Source: Streptomyces syringium (lineage in GTDB: Bacteria; Actinomycetota; Actinomycetes; Streptomycetales; Streptomycetaceae). Taken from it: 64,000 nucleotides of DNA. Made by a program: the position numbers and the translations under genes. Within the stretch, counting starts at the first letter, position 1, and every line of letters starts with the position of its first letter. Location: assembly GCF_017876625.1 (NCBI RefSeq), contig NZ_JAGIOH010000001.1, positions 6,469,501 through 6,533,500 on the forward strand. The letters are read 5' to 3'. This document shows positions 1 through 8,250 of this stretch, piece after piece. The notes under the pieces were generated by a model. It was given only the letters and a program-made list of their open reading frames with translations, searched no databases and was not told the DNA's origin.

Positions 1-1
1 G

Positions 2-721
2 GTGGTGTGCGTCCACGGTGCCGGCGTCTCCAGCCGGGAGTTCCAGCCGTTCCTTGAGGTCCTCGGCCGCCGCCACGACGCGTGGACCGTCGACCTTCCC
101 GGGTTCGGGCCCAGTGGCGGGCCCCGGCGCCCGCTGGGTATGCGGGCGCTGGCAGACGCGCTTGCCGAGTGGCTGACCGCCGTCGGCCTGGACCAGGCGG
201 TGCTGCTCGGCGGGTCCTTCGGCTGCCAGGTGGCCGTCGATGCCGCCGTGCGGCATCCGCACCGCATCGCCGGGCTGGTGCTCGTCGGCCCGACCGTCGA
301 CCCAGCCGCGCGCAGCTTCATCCGTCAGTTGCTGCGATGGATGCGCAACGCTCCCCATGAACGGGCCTCGATGGCACCCCTCAACCTTGCTGATTACCGT
401 GACGCGGGCGCGCGCCGTGTTGTCGGTGCCTTTACCGAGTCGCTGCGCGACCGTATCGAGGACAAGCTGCCGCACGTCCTCCTGCCGACGCTGGTGGTCC
501 GAGGGGCGCAGGACCGGCTGGTTCCGCAGGGCTGGGCGGAGGAGGTGACCCGGCTCCTGCCCGCGGGACGGCTGGCCGTGGTGGAGGGCTCCGGTCACAT
601 GGTTCCCTACCGGCAGCCGCACGCGCTGGCCGGACTGGTCACCGAGTTCCTCGCGGACGAGTTCGCGGCCGCCGGCGATGAGGATGAGGCGGGGCCGCAG
701 GAGCAGAGGTCAGCACGATGA
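2..721 (+). CDS. alpha/beta hydrolase, 5'-truncated by the window edge
   Basis: The protein has the alpha/beta hydrolase layout: an oxyanion-hole HGAG at residues 5-8 of the visible part, a nucleophile elbow GGSFG (about 70-74, Ser72), an acid in GAQD near 170 and the catalytic His in EGSGH about 27 residues later. The first strand and the residues normally before HGAG are missing, so the true start lies upstream of base 1. The C-terminus is an acidic, low-complexity tail. The stop overlaps the ATG of the next gene (ATGA), so the two are translationally coupled. The substrate cannot be predicted; hydrolase and peroxidase members of this fold look alike at this level. Confidence 0.85.
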   Translation: MVCVHGAGVSSREFQPFLEVLGRRHDAWTVDLPGFGPSGGPRRPLGMRALADALAEWLTAVGLDQAVLLGGSFGCQVAVDAAVRHPHRIAGLVLVGPTVDPAARSFIRQLLRWMRNAPHERASMAPLNLADYRDAGARRVVGAFTESLRDRIEDKLPHVLLPTLVVRGAQDRLVPQGWAEEVTRLLPAGRLAVVEGSGHMVPYRQPHALAGLVTEFLADEFAAAGDEDEAGPQEQRSAR

Positions 722-2112
722 GGGCGTCCAAGGCGGTCGCCTCGTTCGACTCGGCCACCGGCATGCTGCGTGCCTTGTCGCGATTCCTCGCGGGCCGGGA
801 CGTCCCGGCCCTCGGCCAGGTCCCCGCCGCCTTCGAGTTGCCGCTGTCCGGCCTGCTCGGCGGCCTGAACAGACTGCCGGTCGCGGTCCAGGAACGCGCG
901 TACGCGGCGAGCGGCTGGGCGGAGGCCATCCCCCAGCGCAGGGTTGGCGAGGTGCGTTCGGAGGCGCTTGCCGCGTGGGTCACCGGCCACTACCCCCGGC
1001 GTCGCTACCCCGTGATCTTCATCGGATCCTCCAACGGAGCCCTGATCCACCTGGCCGCCGCCCTCGACGCGGCCTGGCTGCCGCAGACGCTGCTGCTGCC
1101 CGTTCGCCGCCGGGGTGTCGCTCCGGACGATCCGGTCGGCGACCTGGCCGCAGTCGAAGGCGCCGGCCGGGCTCTGCTCGCCGCCAACCCCGACCTCGTC
1201 CTGCACCACATGCACGATCCCAACCAGGACCGTCTGATGATCGCCGGAATGACGTACTTCCGGGTCAAATGGCGCCGGCTGCCCGAGGCGTACCGCCGTT
1301 TCATCCACGACCATCTGGCCCCGGGCGGCCTGGTCGTCGGTGTCGACTGCACCCTGCGCTGGCCCACCACCAGGATCGACGACCGGTACGTGTTCCAGTT
1401 CGGTGCCCTCGGCGACGCCACGCCCGACGAGTACCGCCAGGGCGGTCCCCGCGTCGCGGACCTGCTGGCCCGCTACGGCGCACCGGTACGCCGCTGGCAC
1501 CCGCCCGCCGCCGACGGCGAGAGCCCGGAGGCGGAATGGGGCCTGGAGCCCGCGCTCCTCGACGACATCCGCGCCTTCGCCGGGCAGCACCGGATCGACC
1601 TGGACCTGCTGCGGTTCGACACGCCACAGCGGCTCAGCCCCGCCGTGGCCGATCTCTACCGTTCCTGGTACGCCGACCGTGGCCTGCCCACCGGCCGCCT
1701 CCTGGTCGAGTCGTTCCTCCTGCTCGAACCCTGGTGGGCCCTGCGCACCGGCTCGGTGCCGTACTGGACCGTCTTCGGCACCGAGACCTTCCGCGCCGGA
1801 CTTGAGACCTACCTGAACGCCACAGATCCGTACGACGAGATCCGGATCCTGCTGTTCAACCACGGCACCGACTCCATCGGCCTGGCCGGCGCCCAGGACT
1901 GGCGGCGCACCGCCGCCCGCGCGCGCAAGATCGGCGTCCTGACCGGCGTGGATGGCGCCGTCTACCCACGCGACTTCGCCGGCTTCGTCCGCTCGCACCG
2001 GGAGCTGAGCCAGATCCGCACCCGCTACCCGATGCCGCTGCCGCTCAACGCCGCCAGCGCAGCCGCAGCACTTGCCGCCCGAGGCGGGATCGGCTGGCAC
2101 TCGGCAAAATGA
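718..2112 (+). CDS. conserved protein of unknown function (464 aa)
   Basis: I do not recognise the family. The protein has no signal peptide and no clear membrane segment. A GSSNG sequence near residue 102 resembles a nucleophile elbow (GxSxG) and is followed by an Ala-rich helix, so an alpha/beta-hydrolase-like or methyltransferase-like core is possible. Histidines and aspartates cluster in HHMHDPNQD (about 163-171), and the centre and C-terminal half are rich in Trp and Tyr. Its start overlaps the stop of the upstream hydrolase by four bases, which argues for a joint function. The terpene synthase follows after 189 bases. Coding is supported by codon bias and the coupled start. Confidence 0.75.
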   Translation: MRASKAVASFDSATGMLRALSRFLAGRDVPALGQVPAAFELPLSGLLGGLNRLPVAVQERAYAASGWAEAIPQRRVGEVRSEALAAWVTGHYPRRRYPVIFIGSSNGALIHLAAALDAAWLPQTLLLPVRRRGVAPDDPVGDLAAVEGAGRALLAANPDLVLHHMHDPNQDRLMIAGMTYFRVKWRRLPEAYRRFIHDHLAPGGLVVGVDCTLRWPTTRIDDRYVFQFGALGDATPDEYRQGGPRVADLLARYGAPVRRWHPPAADGESPEAEWGLEPALLDDIRAFAGQHRIDLDLLRFDTPQRLSPAVADLYRSWYADRGLPTGRLLVESFLLLEPWWALRTGSVPYWTVFGTETFRAGLETYLNATDPYDEIRILLFNHGTDSIGLAGAQDWRRTAARARKIGVLTGVDGAVYPRDFAGFVRSHRELSQIRTRYPMPLPLNAASAAAALAARGGIGWHSAK

Positions 2113-2301
2113 ACCGCGCGACGCAGCGCCGGCACGCATCCCGACGCAGCCAACCGCGCCGGTTCGAGCCAACCTCTGCCATCGGAGTCCCTTGCGGCAG
2201 TCCTCATGGGCATACTCAATAGGCGCCCATTTGCCGAGAGGTACCTGGGCCGCCTGTCGCAAACTCCCTGACGCGAAGTGGTAATTCTCGAGGAGGCGGG
2301 C

Positions 2302-3345
2302 GTGGACATCTCCGTGGGGCGATACGTCGACCTGGTCGTGGAATTCCTGGAGGCAGTCGAGTATGGGGAGCCGGAAGGTTCCGTCGACGAGCGCGTGGAA
2401 ACCTTGCGCTACGTGTACCGCGGAACCATGGAGTACTTCACCCGGCCGGACGTTCAGGATATCCCGGTCGACCGCGAGCTGCTGGAAATCTATGTTCGCA
2501 CGATCACCCGGATGACGGTCCTGGGCTGGGAAAATCTTTCCCGTGACACGCTGCTTCCTCTCACCATCCACTTTTTGCACACTGTCATAGAGGATGATCT
2601 GGAAGTCAATCCGTTCCTGGCGAATACCCACCCCGCGGATAACTTTATACATGAGCTTGTGGGCGGGGGTGATCAGGTGCATCCGGTGCACAGATCGATC
2701 TTCGCATCCTTCCCGGACCTGCTCCGCCACTACGGGAAGTTCGCGCAGCTCGCCTTGTTGAGGTACACCCTGGATTTCCTCCAGGGCACCTGGGTCGAAG
2801 GCCGCCGGTTCCAAGGGTTTCCGGGATCCGGGGAATACCCGATGTGGCTTCGCCGCCTGACCGGGATGGGGGGCTTCTGCGCAATATCCCTCTTCCCTGC
2901 CGATCAGTTCGACGAGGACAGGCAGTTCGGAGACGTCGTGACCGTCATCGCCTACCTCATCCCAATCGTCCCCTTGGTGAACGACGTTTTCTCGTTCTAT
3001 AAAGAAAAGGCCGGGGCCGATGGCGACTTCTGCCTGGTAAATTCGCGTTCCGCGACGAGTGACCAGGATACCGAACAGGTACTTCGAGGAGCTGTCCGCG
3101 ACAGCGTACATGCGGTGCAGCAGTTGAGACATACGCTCGGCGGTCGGCAGTCCGCGGCACTGAAGACGGCAAACGACTTCCTTCGAGGGTATATTCGTTG
3201 GCATCTCAGCGACGAGAGGTACCAAATGAAGGAGCTCGGCGCCCAGTGCGGGACCGGGAGTCGGAGTGCGGTGAAATTTCAGCGGTTTCGTGAGATCGCC
3301 TGCCGTGCAAGCTGTATTGATCTGGTGGATTTCCAAACGCTCTGA
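2302..3345 (+). CDS. trichodiene-synthase-like (TRI5 family) terpene synthase
   Basis: This class I terpene cyclase, predicted to act on farnesyl diphosphate, aligns from end to end with what I remember of fungal trichodiene synthase. The conserved blocks are IHF...EDD (about 89-99), a central LDF.G.W.E block followed by GFPGS, EYP..LRR with LFPADQF, and GYIRWHL.DERY. The NSE metal triad is present as NDVFSFYKE (N227, S231, E235), and the diphosphate-sensing Arg-Tyr pair is R306-Y307; these positions sit two residues from N225/S229/E233 and R304/Y305 of TRI5. The Asp-rich motif reads DDLEV (from D98), lacking the last Asp of DDxxD but with a preceding Glu. GTG at 2302 is chosen because GAGGAGG lies five bases upstream and the N-terminus then matches TRI5. 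ATA, AAT and TTT codons are common, unlike the neighbours, suggesting transfer. The product is unknown. Confidence 0.85.
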   Translation: MDISVGRYVDLVVEFLEAVEYGEPEGSVDERVETLRYVYRGTMEYFTRPDVQDIPVDRELLEIYVRTITRMTVLGWENLSRDTLLPLTIHFLHTVIEDDLEVNPFLANTHPADNFIHELVGGGDQVHPVHRSIFASFPDLLRHYGKFAQLALLRYTLDFLQGTWVEGRRFQGFPGSGEYPMWLRRLTGMGGFCAISLFPADQFDEDRQFGDVVTVIAYLIPIVPLVNDVFSFYKEKAGADGDFCLVNSRSATSDQDTEQVLRGAVRDSVHAVQQLRHTLGGRQSAALKTANDFLRGYIRWHLSDERYQMKELGAQCGTGSRSAVKFQRFREIACRASCIDLVDFQTL

Positions 3346-4275
3346 TCAGGAAAACGAAGGTGTTCCCCCGGCGGTCGCCCGGCGTACCAGCGCAGCGCCT
3401 CGCCGGGAGAGTGGTTCTGCCAGGTAGGGCGCGGAGTGCAGGGGCTGGTCGGTGAAGAAACGCCACGTCAGGTCGGCCACTTCCGCCGCGCGCTCCATGA
3501 TCACCCAGTGGTCGGACTCCGCGATGACGGCGAAGCGACTGTCTTCGATGGTGGTGGCGAAGGCGCGTTGCGCCGCGGGCGGGACGACCGTGTCGTGTTC
3601 GCCCGCGAAGGACAGCGTCGGCACACCGGTGAGGCCTCCGCCGAGGTCCAGCCGGTTCGCCAGGGTGCGGCCCAGCGCGTGCGCCGCATGCGGCGAGTGG
3701 CGGGCCACATGCAGCAGGGAACGGCGGACGTACCGGTGCACCAGCTGCCGGTGGCGCACGACGCGGTCCTCGTCGCGGCAGATCATGGCGTCCGCCACGC
3801 GGGTCGCGAAGTCCTCGGCGCGCCCGGCGGCGAGAATCTCGGCGACTTGCCGCAGCCCGTCGTGCTGGGCATCGGTAAGGGTGGAGGGCATTCCGCCCAG
3901 GACCAGCCGCGCGATGCGGTCGGGATACCGCTGGGCCTGCCGAAAGGCCAGGATCGCGCCGAATGAGTACCCGAAGAGATTGACGCGCGGGACACCGAGG
4001 TCCTCGATGATCCGCGCCACGGCGGTGTGCAGCACTTCGATGCCCGCGTCGGCGGGGCAGACCGCGCCGCTTCCCATGCCGGGCAGGTCCGCGGTGACCA
4101 GATCGGCCACCGGTCCGAGGCGGTCCTCCATCTGGGGCCAGCCGAACATGCCTTGCAGCGCGCCGCCGAACACGACGACGGGTTCGGTGACGGGCTCGGG
4201 CCGGGGCAGCACTCGGTACGCATAGCGCATGCCGTCGACTGTCAGGGACCGGACGATTTCCTCGGACAACAACAC
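3346..4275 (-). CDS. alpha/beta hydrolase
   Basis: An alpha/beta hydrolase with nucleophile elbow GYSFG (near residue 103), acid in GEHD and catalytic His in ESDHW near residue 258. The tail is basic and Ser/Thr-rich. It is the last gene of a minus-strand group with the ketosynthase and ACP, 59 bases after the ketosynthase stop, so a thioesterase-like or acyl-transfer role on an ACP-bound product is plausible but not shown. Its stop abuts the terpene synthase stop head-on (TGATCA). The start is uncertain by two codons: GAAGGA touches the GTG at 4275 directly, and TTG at 4269 would give normal spacing. Confidence 0.85.
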   Translation of the reverse strand: MLLSEEIVRSLTVDGMRYAYRVLPRPEPVTEPVVVFGGALQGMFGWPQMEDRLGPVADLVTADLPGMGSGAVCPADAGIEVLHTAVARIIEDLGVPRVNLFGYSFGAILAFRQAQRYPDRIARLVLGGMPSTLTDAQHDGLRQVAEILAAGRAEDFATRVADAMICRDEDRVVRHRQLVHRYVRRSLLHVARHSPHAAHALGRTLANRLDLGGGLTGVPTLSFAGEHDTVVPPAAQRAFATTIEDSRFAVIAESDHWVIMERAAEVADLTWRFFTDQPLHSAPYLAEPLSRRGAALVRRATAGGTPSFS

Positions 4276-4334
4276 TCCTTCACGGCGGCTGCGGCTCCTT
4301 CACGGGGCTCGCTCACGGGCTCGCTCACGGCGGT

Positions 4335-5579
4335 TCACTCACGGATCAGGACGAGAGCCGCATTGTGCCCGCCGATGCCGAGCGAACTCTTCACCGCGCA
4401 GTTCGCGGCCACCGGCCGGGACTCCTTGCGCACGACCTCGACCGGGATTCGTGGGTCGGGGGTTTCCAGATTGACGGTGGGCGGGACGAGCCGGTGCTGC
4501 AGCGAGAGAATGGTCAACGCGGTCTCGATGCCGCCCGCCGCGCCGAGCGTGTGGCCGGTCATGGCCTTGGTGGAGGTGACGAGGCCGTGATCGCCCAGGA
4601 CGCGGTGGACGGCGTTTCCCTCGATGAGGTCATTGAGCACCGTGGACGTGCCGTGGGCGTTGACGTGGCCGACGTCCGCCGCAGCGACGTCCGCCTCCGC
4701 CATGGCCGTGCGCAGCGCGCGTTCGATGCCGATGCCGTCCGGGTGGGGCGCCGCCATGCTGTGCGCGTCGCTGGTCGCGGCATACCCGGCGATCCCCGCC
4801 CGGATGCGCGCCCCGCGCGCCCTGGCGTGTTCGGGGCGTTCCATGACGAGCAGGCCCGCGCCCTCGCCGATCACGAAGCCGTCCCGGTCGACGTCGAAGG
4901 GGCGGCAGGCCCTGGCCGGATCGTCGCGGCGGACGGACATCGCCTTCATCTGGCAGACGCCGGCGTAGATCAACCGGGACCGGAGGGACTCCGCTCCGCC
5001 GGCGATCGCGACATCGCACGCCCCGGCACGCAGGAATTGATAGGCCGTGCCGATGGCCATGGTGCCGGAACAGCAAGCCGTGGTCACGGCCATGCTGGGG
5101 CCGTGGATGCCGAGGTCGGTGCAGACGTTGCTGGCCGCGCCGTTGACCATGCTGAGCGGCGCGACCATCGGGGAGACCCGGCGGGCGCCCTTCTGGGCGA
5201 GAACGGCGTGCTGGGCGTCGTAGAACGGCAGTCCGCCGTGCGCGGAGCCGATGACGACGGCGACGCGGGCGCTGTCCCATGCCGAGGTGTCCAGAGCGGC
5301 GTCGGCCAGCGCCTCGCGTGCCGCGATGACGGCGAGCTGGGTGAAGCGGTCCATCAGCCGCAGGGCGGCCGCACCGAAGATCTGCTCGGTGTCCAGGCCG
5401 GTGATGGTGTACATGAAGTCGCATGGCAGGCCGTCGAGTTCCCCGAGCGGCCCCACGGACGTGGGGGCGTCCGACTCGGTGACCGTCCGCCAGGTCTCGG
5501 CCACACCGACGCCTGCGGGGGTGACCATCCCGAGACCCGTGACCGCGGCGACGAACGGCCGCCGGTTCCGCCCCGTCAC
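4335..5579 (-). CDS. beta-ketoacyl-ACP synthase (FabF/KAS II type)
   Basis: A stand-alone ketosynthase of normal KAS II length (414 aa), performing decarboxylative Claisen condensation between an acyl-enzyme and malonyl-ACP. The Cys-His-His triad is C169 in TTACCSGT, H309 in NAHGTST and H343 in GHTLGAAG. The residue after the active Cys is a second Cys where Ser or Thr is usual. The start overlaps the ACP stop by four bases, so the two are coupled. No ketoreductase, acyltransferase or chain-length factor lies nearby, so primary enzymes would have to supply the rest, or the pair makes one dedicated extension. A role with the neighbouring terpene synthase is inference only. Confidence 0.92.
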   Translation of the reverse strand: MTGRNRRPFVAAVTGLGMVTPAGVGVAETWRTVTESDAPTSVGPLGELDGLPCDFMYTITGLDTEQIFGAAALRLMDRFTQLAVIAAREALADAALDTSAWDSARVAVVIGSAHGGLPFYDAQHAVLAQKGARRVSPMVAPLSMVNGAASNVCTDLGIHGPSMAVTTACCSGTMAIGTAYQFLRAGACDVAIAGGAESLRSRLIYAGVCQMKAMSVRRDDPARACRPFDVDRDGFVIGEGAGLLVMERPEHARARGARIRAGIAGYAATSDAHSMAAPHPDGIGIERALRTAMAEADVAAADVGHVNAHGTSTVLNDLIEGNAVHRVLGDHGLVTSTKAMTGHTLGAAGGIETALTILSLQHRLVPPTVNLETPDPRIPVEVVRKESRPVAANCAVKSSLGIGGHNAALVLIRE

Positions 5580-5809
5580 GCGGGGAGCCTGCCCTGGACG
5601 GCGGCCACCAGCTCGCCCACCGTGCTGCGAGAGCTCAGCTGCACGTCGTCGAGATCGATGTCCAGCCGGTTCTCGATGATGACCCGCAGTTCCTCCAGCG
5701 CTAGTGAGTCCACGCGAAGGCCGTGCAACGAAGCGTCGGGATGGACGGCACCGGGGTCCGCCCCGAACTTCTTCACGAGCAGGGTGTGGATCTCATCAGC
5801 GGTCCCCAT
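5576..5809 (-). CDS. acyl carrier protein
   Basis: A 77-residue ACP with the phosphopantetheine attachment motif VDSLALEE (Ser35) at the start of helix II and the usual acidic surface around it. ATG at 5809 is chosen because GGAAGG lies seven bases upstream; a GTG six codons earlier has no ribosome binding site. It is the first gene of the ACP-ketosynthase-hydrolase group and presumably carries the acyl chain handled by the ketosynthase next door. The DSL motif replaced by VDSLA is a normal variant. It could serve a secondary pathway rather than fatty acid synthesis, since housekeeping fab genes are absent. Confidence 0.9.
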   Translation of the reverse strand: MGTADEIHTLLVKKFGADPGAVHPDASLHGLRVDSLALEELRVIIENRLDIDLDDVQLSSRSTVGELVAAVQGRLPA

Positions 5810-6252
5810 CCGGTGGCCTTCCATCACTGCTGAACACGGCAGAATCTGTCACGCATAACCGAACCTATCGGTGCAATCGGCCCGCCCGGCTTTGCCTGCG
5901 ATCGCTCGTCCGGGTGGACCGAGCGAACAAAAGGCCGAACTGTACGCGTGTGGGTATCGGAGTGGCCGAGGCCGCGCAACAGGGCGCGGGAAGCCTGTCC
6001 GGGGAGCGTGCCGGAGGCAGCGCGGATCATCGGTGCGAGCGCGCTGGGTGCTCGGCCCCGGGGTTGTGGGACCCCCCCGGGGCCCGGCAGAGGCCTACCG
6101 GCGGGTGTTGACCGTCACTCGGGTGCCGCCGGCAGCGCTCGCGGCGCCGCCGGCCAGGCCGACGGCCGGTGCGGCGGCGGTATGGCCGGTCAGGGCGACA
6201 AGCGGCAGACGCTCTTATCTTTCACTAAGAACGTTCCCCTAGCGTCCCGTTC
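5810..6252. other. divergent intergenic region between the ACP operon and a secreted protein gene
   Basis: No convincing gene lies here. It must hold the promoters of the ACP operon (minus) and of the secreted glycosidase-like gene (plus). An inverted repeat ACCGA-N5-TCGGT at 5858-5872, about 50 bases before the ACP start, could be an operator. The middle is very GC-rich without recognisable signals. The last 40 bases before the plus-strand gene become AT-richer, as a promoter would. Confidence 0.4.
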
Positions 6253-7281
6253 ATGATGATGCAACGTGGTGCAGTCGGATCTGTTGTCCTCACGGCCGTG
6301 GCCTTGACGGCCACCGTCGGGGTGGCCGTCGCGGCTCCTGCCCCCGGCAAGGCCGCCGGCTCGGTGTCCCGGGGCAAGGTGACGGACAATCTGTACATGT
6401 CGCTCGGCGCGTTCGAGGATGCCACGTCCGGCGAGGACCCAAAGGTCAAGGCCATGATCGACCGTGCGGACATCGGCGGCGTGCAGGTGGTGGTGCCCTG
6501 GAAGGCCCTGGAGGAGAAGAAGGGGGAGTACAAGTGGTCGCGGCTGGACAATGCCCTGAAGTATCTCCAGGAACGCCACAAGAAATTGTTCGTCCAGGTT
6601 CAGGACCGGTTCTTCGATGTCGCCATGAAGGACGCCAAGGTTCCCCAGTATGTGAAGGAGGAGGGCGGGCTCGCGCCGACGGTCGACGAGAACCCTGACA
6701 ACCCCACCACCCATGGGGCCATGGTCGCGCAGTGGAACACAGAGGTGCGAGCAGACTTCCAGGCCATGCTGAAGGCGATGGCGGAGAAGTTCGACGGCAA
6801 GCTCGCCGGGGTGAACCTTCCGGAGACCGCGGTCGAGGTGGACACCAAGCAGGATCAGACCAAGTACACCTCGAAGTCCTACATCGACGCCGAGATCGAC
6901 AACATGCGTTACGGCAAGAAGGTCTTCACCAAGACGCAGTTCATCCAGTACATCAACTTCCTGCCGGATGACGACGACCACAAGCGCATGAAGGAGATGT
7001 TCGACCTCGCCAGGGACCAGAAGATCGGCATCGGAGGACCGGACACCCTGCCGGACCGGAAGTACCAGATGGAGAACTCCTACAAGTTCCTCCACGCATA
7101 CAAGGATGCCCTTCCCCTCGTCGCGATGGCCGTCCAGGAACCCGACATCAAGGCCAAGGACCCCAAGACCGGTAAGCCGTTCACCCGCGAACGCTTCACC
7201 GACTTCGCCCACGACTATCTCGGTGCGCGCCAGATGTTCTGGACCACCGAAGCGGACTGGCTGCAGAAGCCCCCGGCATGA
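6253..7281 (+). CDS. secreted glycoside-hydrolase-like (TIM-barrel) protein
   Basis: The first about 27 residues form a Sec signal peptide (short N-terminus, Ala/Val core, cleavage near AVA-AP), so the protein is exported. The mature part looks like a clan-A glycoside hydrolase: an early MSLGAFED-type strand, a VVVPWKALEEKKGEYKW segment, a candidate acid in NLPETAVE (about 190) and a candidate nucleophile in AVQEPD near the end. It resembles uncharacterised secreted Streptomyces proteins rather than a named GH family, so the substrate is unknown. It is unusually rich in Lys and Asp. It is monocistronic, followed by the degraded acetyltransferase region. Confidence 0.75.
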   Translation: MMMQRGAVGSVVLTAVALTATVGVAVAAPAPGKAAGSVSRGKVTDNLYMSLGAFEDATSGEDPKVKAMIDRADIGGVQVVVPWKALEEKKGEYKWSRLDNALKYLQERHKKLFVQVQDRFFDVAMKDAKVPQYVKEEGGLAPTVDENPDNPTTHGAMVAQWNTEVRADFQAMLKAMAEKFDGKLAGVNLPETAVEVDTKQDQTKYTSKSYIDAEIDNMRYGKKVFTKTQFIQYINFLPDDDDHKRMKEMFDLARDQKIGIGGPDTLPDRKYQMENSYKFLHAYKDALPLVAMAVQEPDIKAKDPKTGKPFTRERFTDFAHDYLGARQMFWTTEADWLQKPPA

Positions 7282-7329
7282 CACATGCACGACTGCGGCT
7301 GCTCAGGCCCGTGTGAGTGACCGCGCTGT

Positions 7330-7650
7330 TCAGACGCGCGGCCCGTTCTGGTGCGCCGAGCTGCGGCGCTCGATGAGCAGGACGTCACCCCACACCCCGT
7401 GGTGGCGCCCGATGCGTTCACGGGTGCCCATCATGCGGAAGCCCGCCTTCCGGTGCACGGCCAGGCCGGCGGAGTTCTCGGGGAAGATCCCGGACTGGAT
7501 CGTCGACCACCCCGGCGTACGCGCACCGGTCGGAGACCCTGGAGACGGCCACCCAGCCCAGCACCCGGCCGGCGGCCGGGGTCGAGGGCGGCGAACCGGT
7601 GGGAGGCCCGCAGTCACCGACTCCCGCCGCCGCGCACGCCTGGCCCGTGA
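7330..7650 (-). pseudogene. degraded GNAT acetyltransferase (phosphinothricin acetyltransferase type)
   Basis: On the minus strand, three frames carry consecutive pieces of one GNAT protein. One has HRFAALDP, the next has VLGWVAVSRVSDRCAYAGVV, and the third has SGIFPENSAGLAVHRKAGFR followed by GTRERIGRHHGVW, the family's usual C-terminus. The acetyl-CoA loop (R/QxxGxG/A) that should lie between the second and third pieces is missing. So the gene has lost its N-terminus, has at least one frameshift and carries an internal deletion. Intact relatives are about 170 residues. It cannot make an active enzyme. Confidence 0.7.
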
Positions 7651-7683
7651 CACGGTGGCGGCCTTCGGCTTTCGGCCGTTGAA

Positions 7684-7714
7684 GTGCCCCTCCCGACCAA
7701 GTCGGGAGGGGCAC
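7684..7714. terminator. intrinsic terminator hairpin
   Basis: A perfect 13-base-pair stem (GTGCCCCTCCCGA with TCGGGAGGGGCAC) closes a five-base loop. It lies just past the stop of the minus-strand small secreted protein gene, and between it and the degraded acetyltransferase. No long T-run follows, as is usual in Streptomyces. Confidence 0.8.
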
Positions 7715-7725
7715 GCGGAGCCGGT

Positions 7726-8112
7726 TCAGCCGGTGAGGGTCACGCAGGGCAGGCCCACGCTCGCGCCACCGCGGAAGCCCTCGGCGCAGAGCCGGGTGCC
7801 CGCCGGGAAGTGGCGTTGCGGATAGGCCTGGTCCCGGTAGGTCCGGAACGCGCCGACGTCCTCCGACTTGGTGCGGGCGCTCCAGCCGTTGGTGGTCCAT
7901 ACCCGGGCGCTGATGCGGTGGGGCTGGTTGGTGTTGACGACCGACACCTCCACCCTGCCCAGATAGGTGCCCGTGTCGTAGGTCTCGATGCAGACCGAGT
8001 GGTTGCACCACTTGCCCGCGGCCGCCGCGGGCGGTCCGGTGGCGATGACGCAGCCGATCGCCGCGGCCGCGGTGGCGATTCCCGCGGTGATCTTCTTGGT
8101 GATGCCGTGCAT
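7726..8112 (-). CDS. small secreted protein, cysteine-containing
   Basis: A 128-residue exported protein. The N-terminus MHGITKKITAGIATAAAAIG and the following Ala-rich segment form a signal peptide, with cleavage expected after the AAAA before GKWC. The mature domain of about 95 residues has four Cys residues, two close together near its N-terminus (WCNHSVC) and two near the C-terminus, probably paired in disulfides. No family is recognised. ATG at 8112 has GAGGT eight bases upstream; ATG at 8130, preceded by GGGGAAG, is the alternative and also gives a signal peptide. A strong hairpin follows the stop. Confidence 0.75.
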   Translation of the reverse strand: MHGITKKITAGIATAAAAIGCVIATGPPAAAAGKWCNHSVCIETYDTGTYLGRVEVSVVNTNQPHRISARVWTTNGWSARTKSEDVGAFRTYRDQAYPQRHFPAGTRLCAEGFRGGASVGLPCVTLTG

Positions 8113-8250
8113 GGTGAGCGACCTCAGCATTCTTCCCCGCCCGTGTTGAGGCACCGGGATCCCATGGGTTCTTGCCTCCGGGGGCAGGGCAGTTGGGCGT
8201 CGTCGGATGCGTAGGGACCCGAAGGGGCCAACGCGCGGAAAGATCACGGG

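Noticed and set aside
607..3336. 909-residue minus-strand open frame across the first genes
   Set aside because: It is antisense to three well-supported genes and its product lacks motifs; long antisense frames are common at this GC content.
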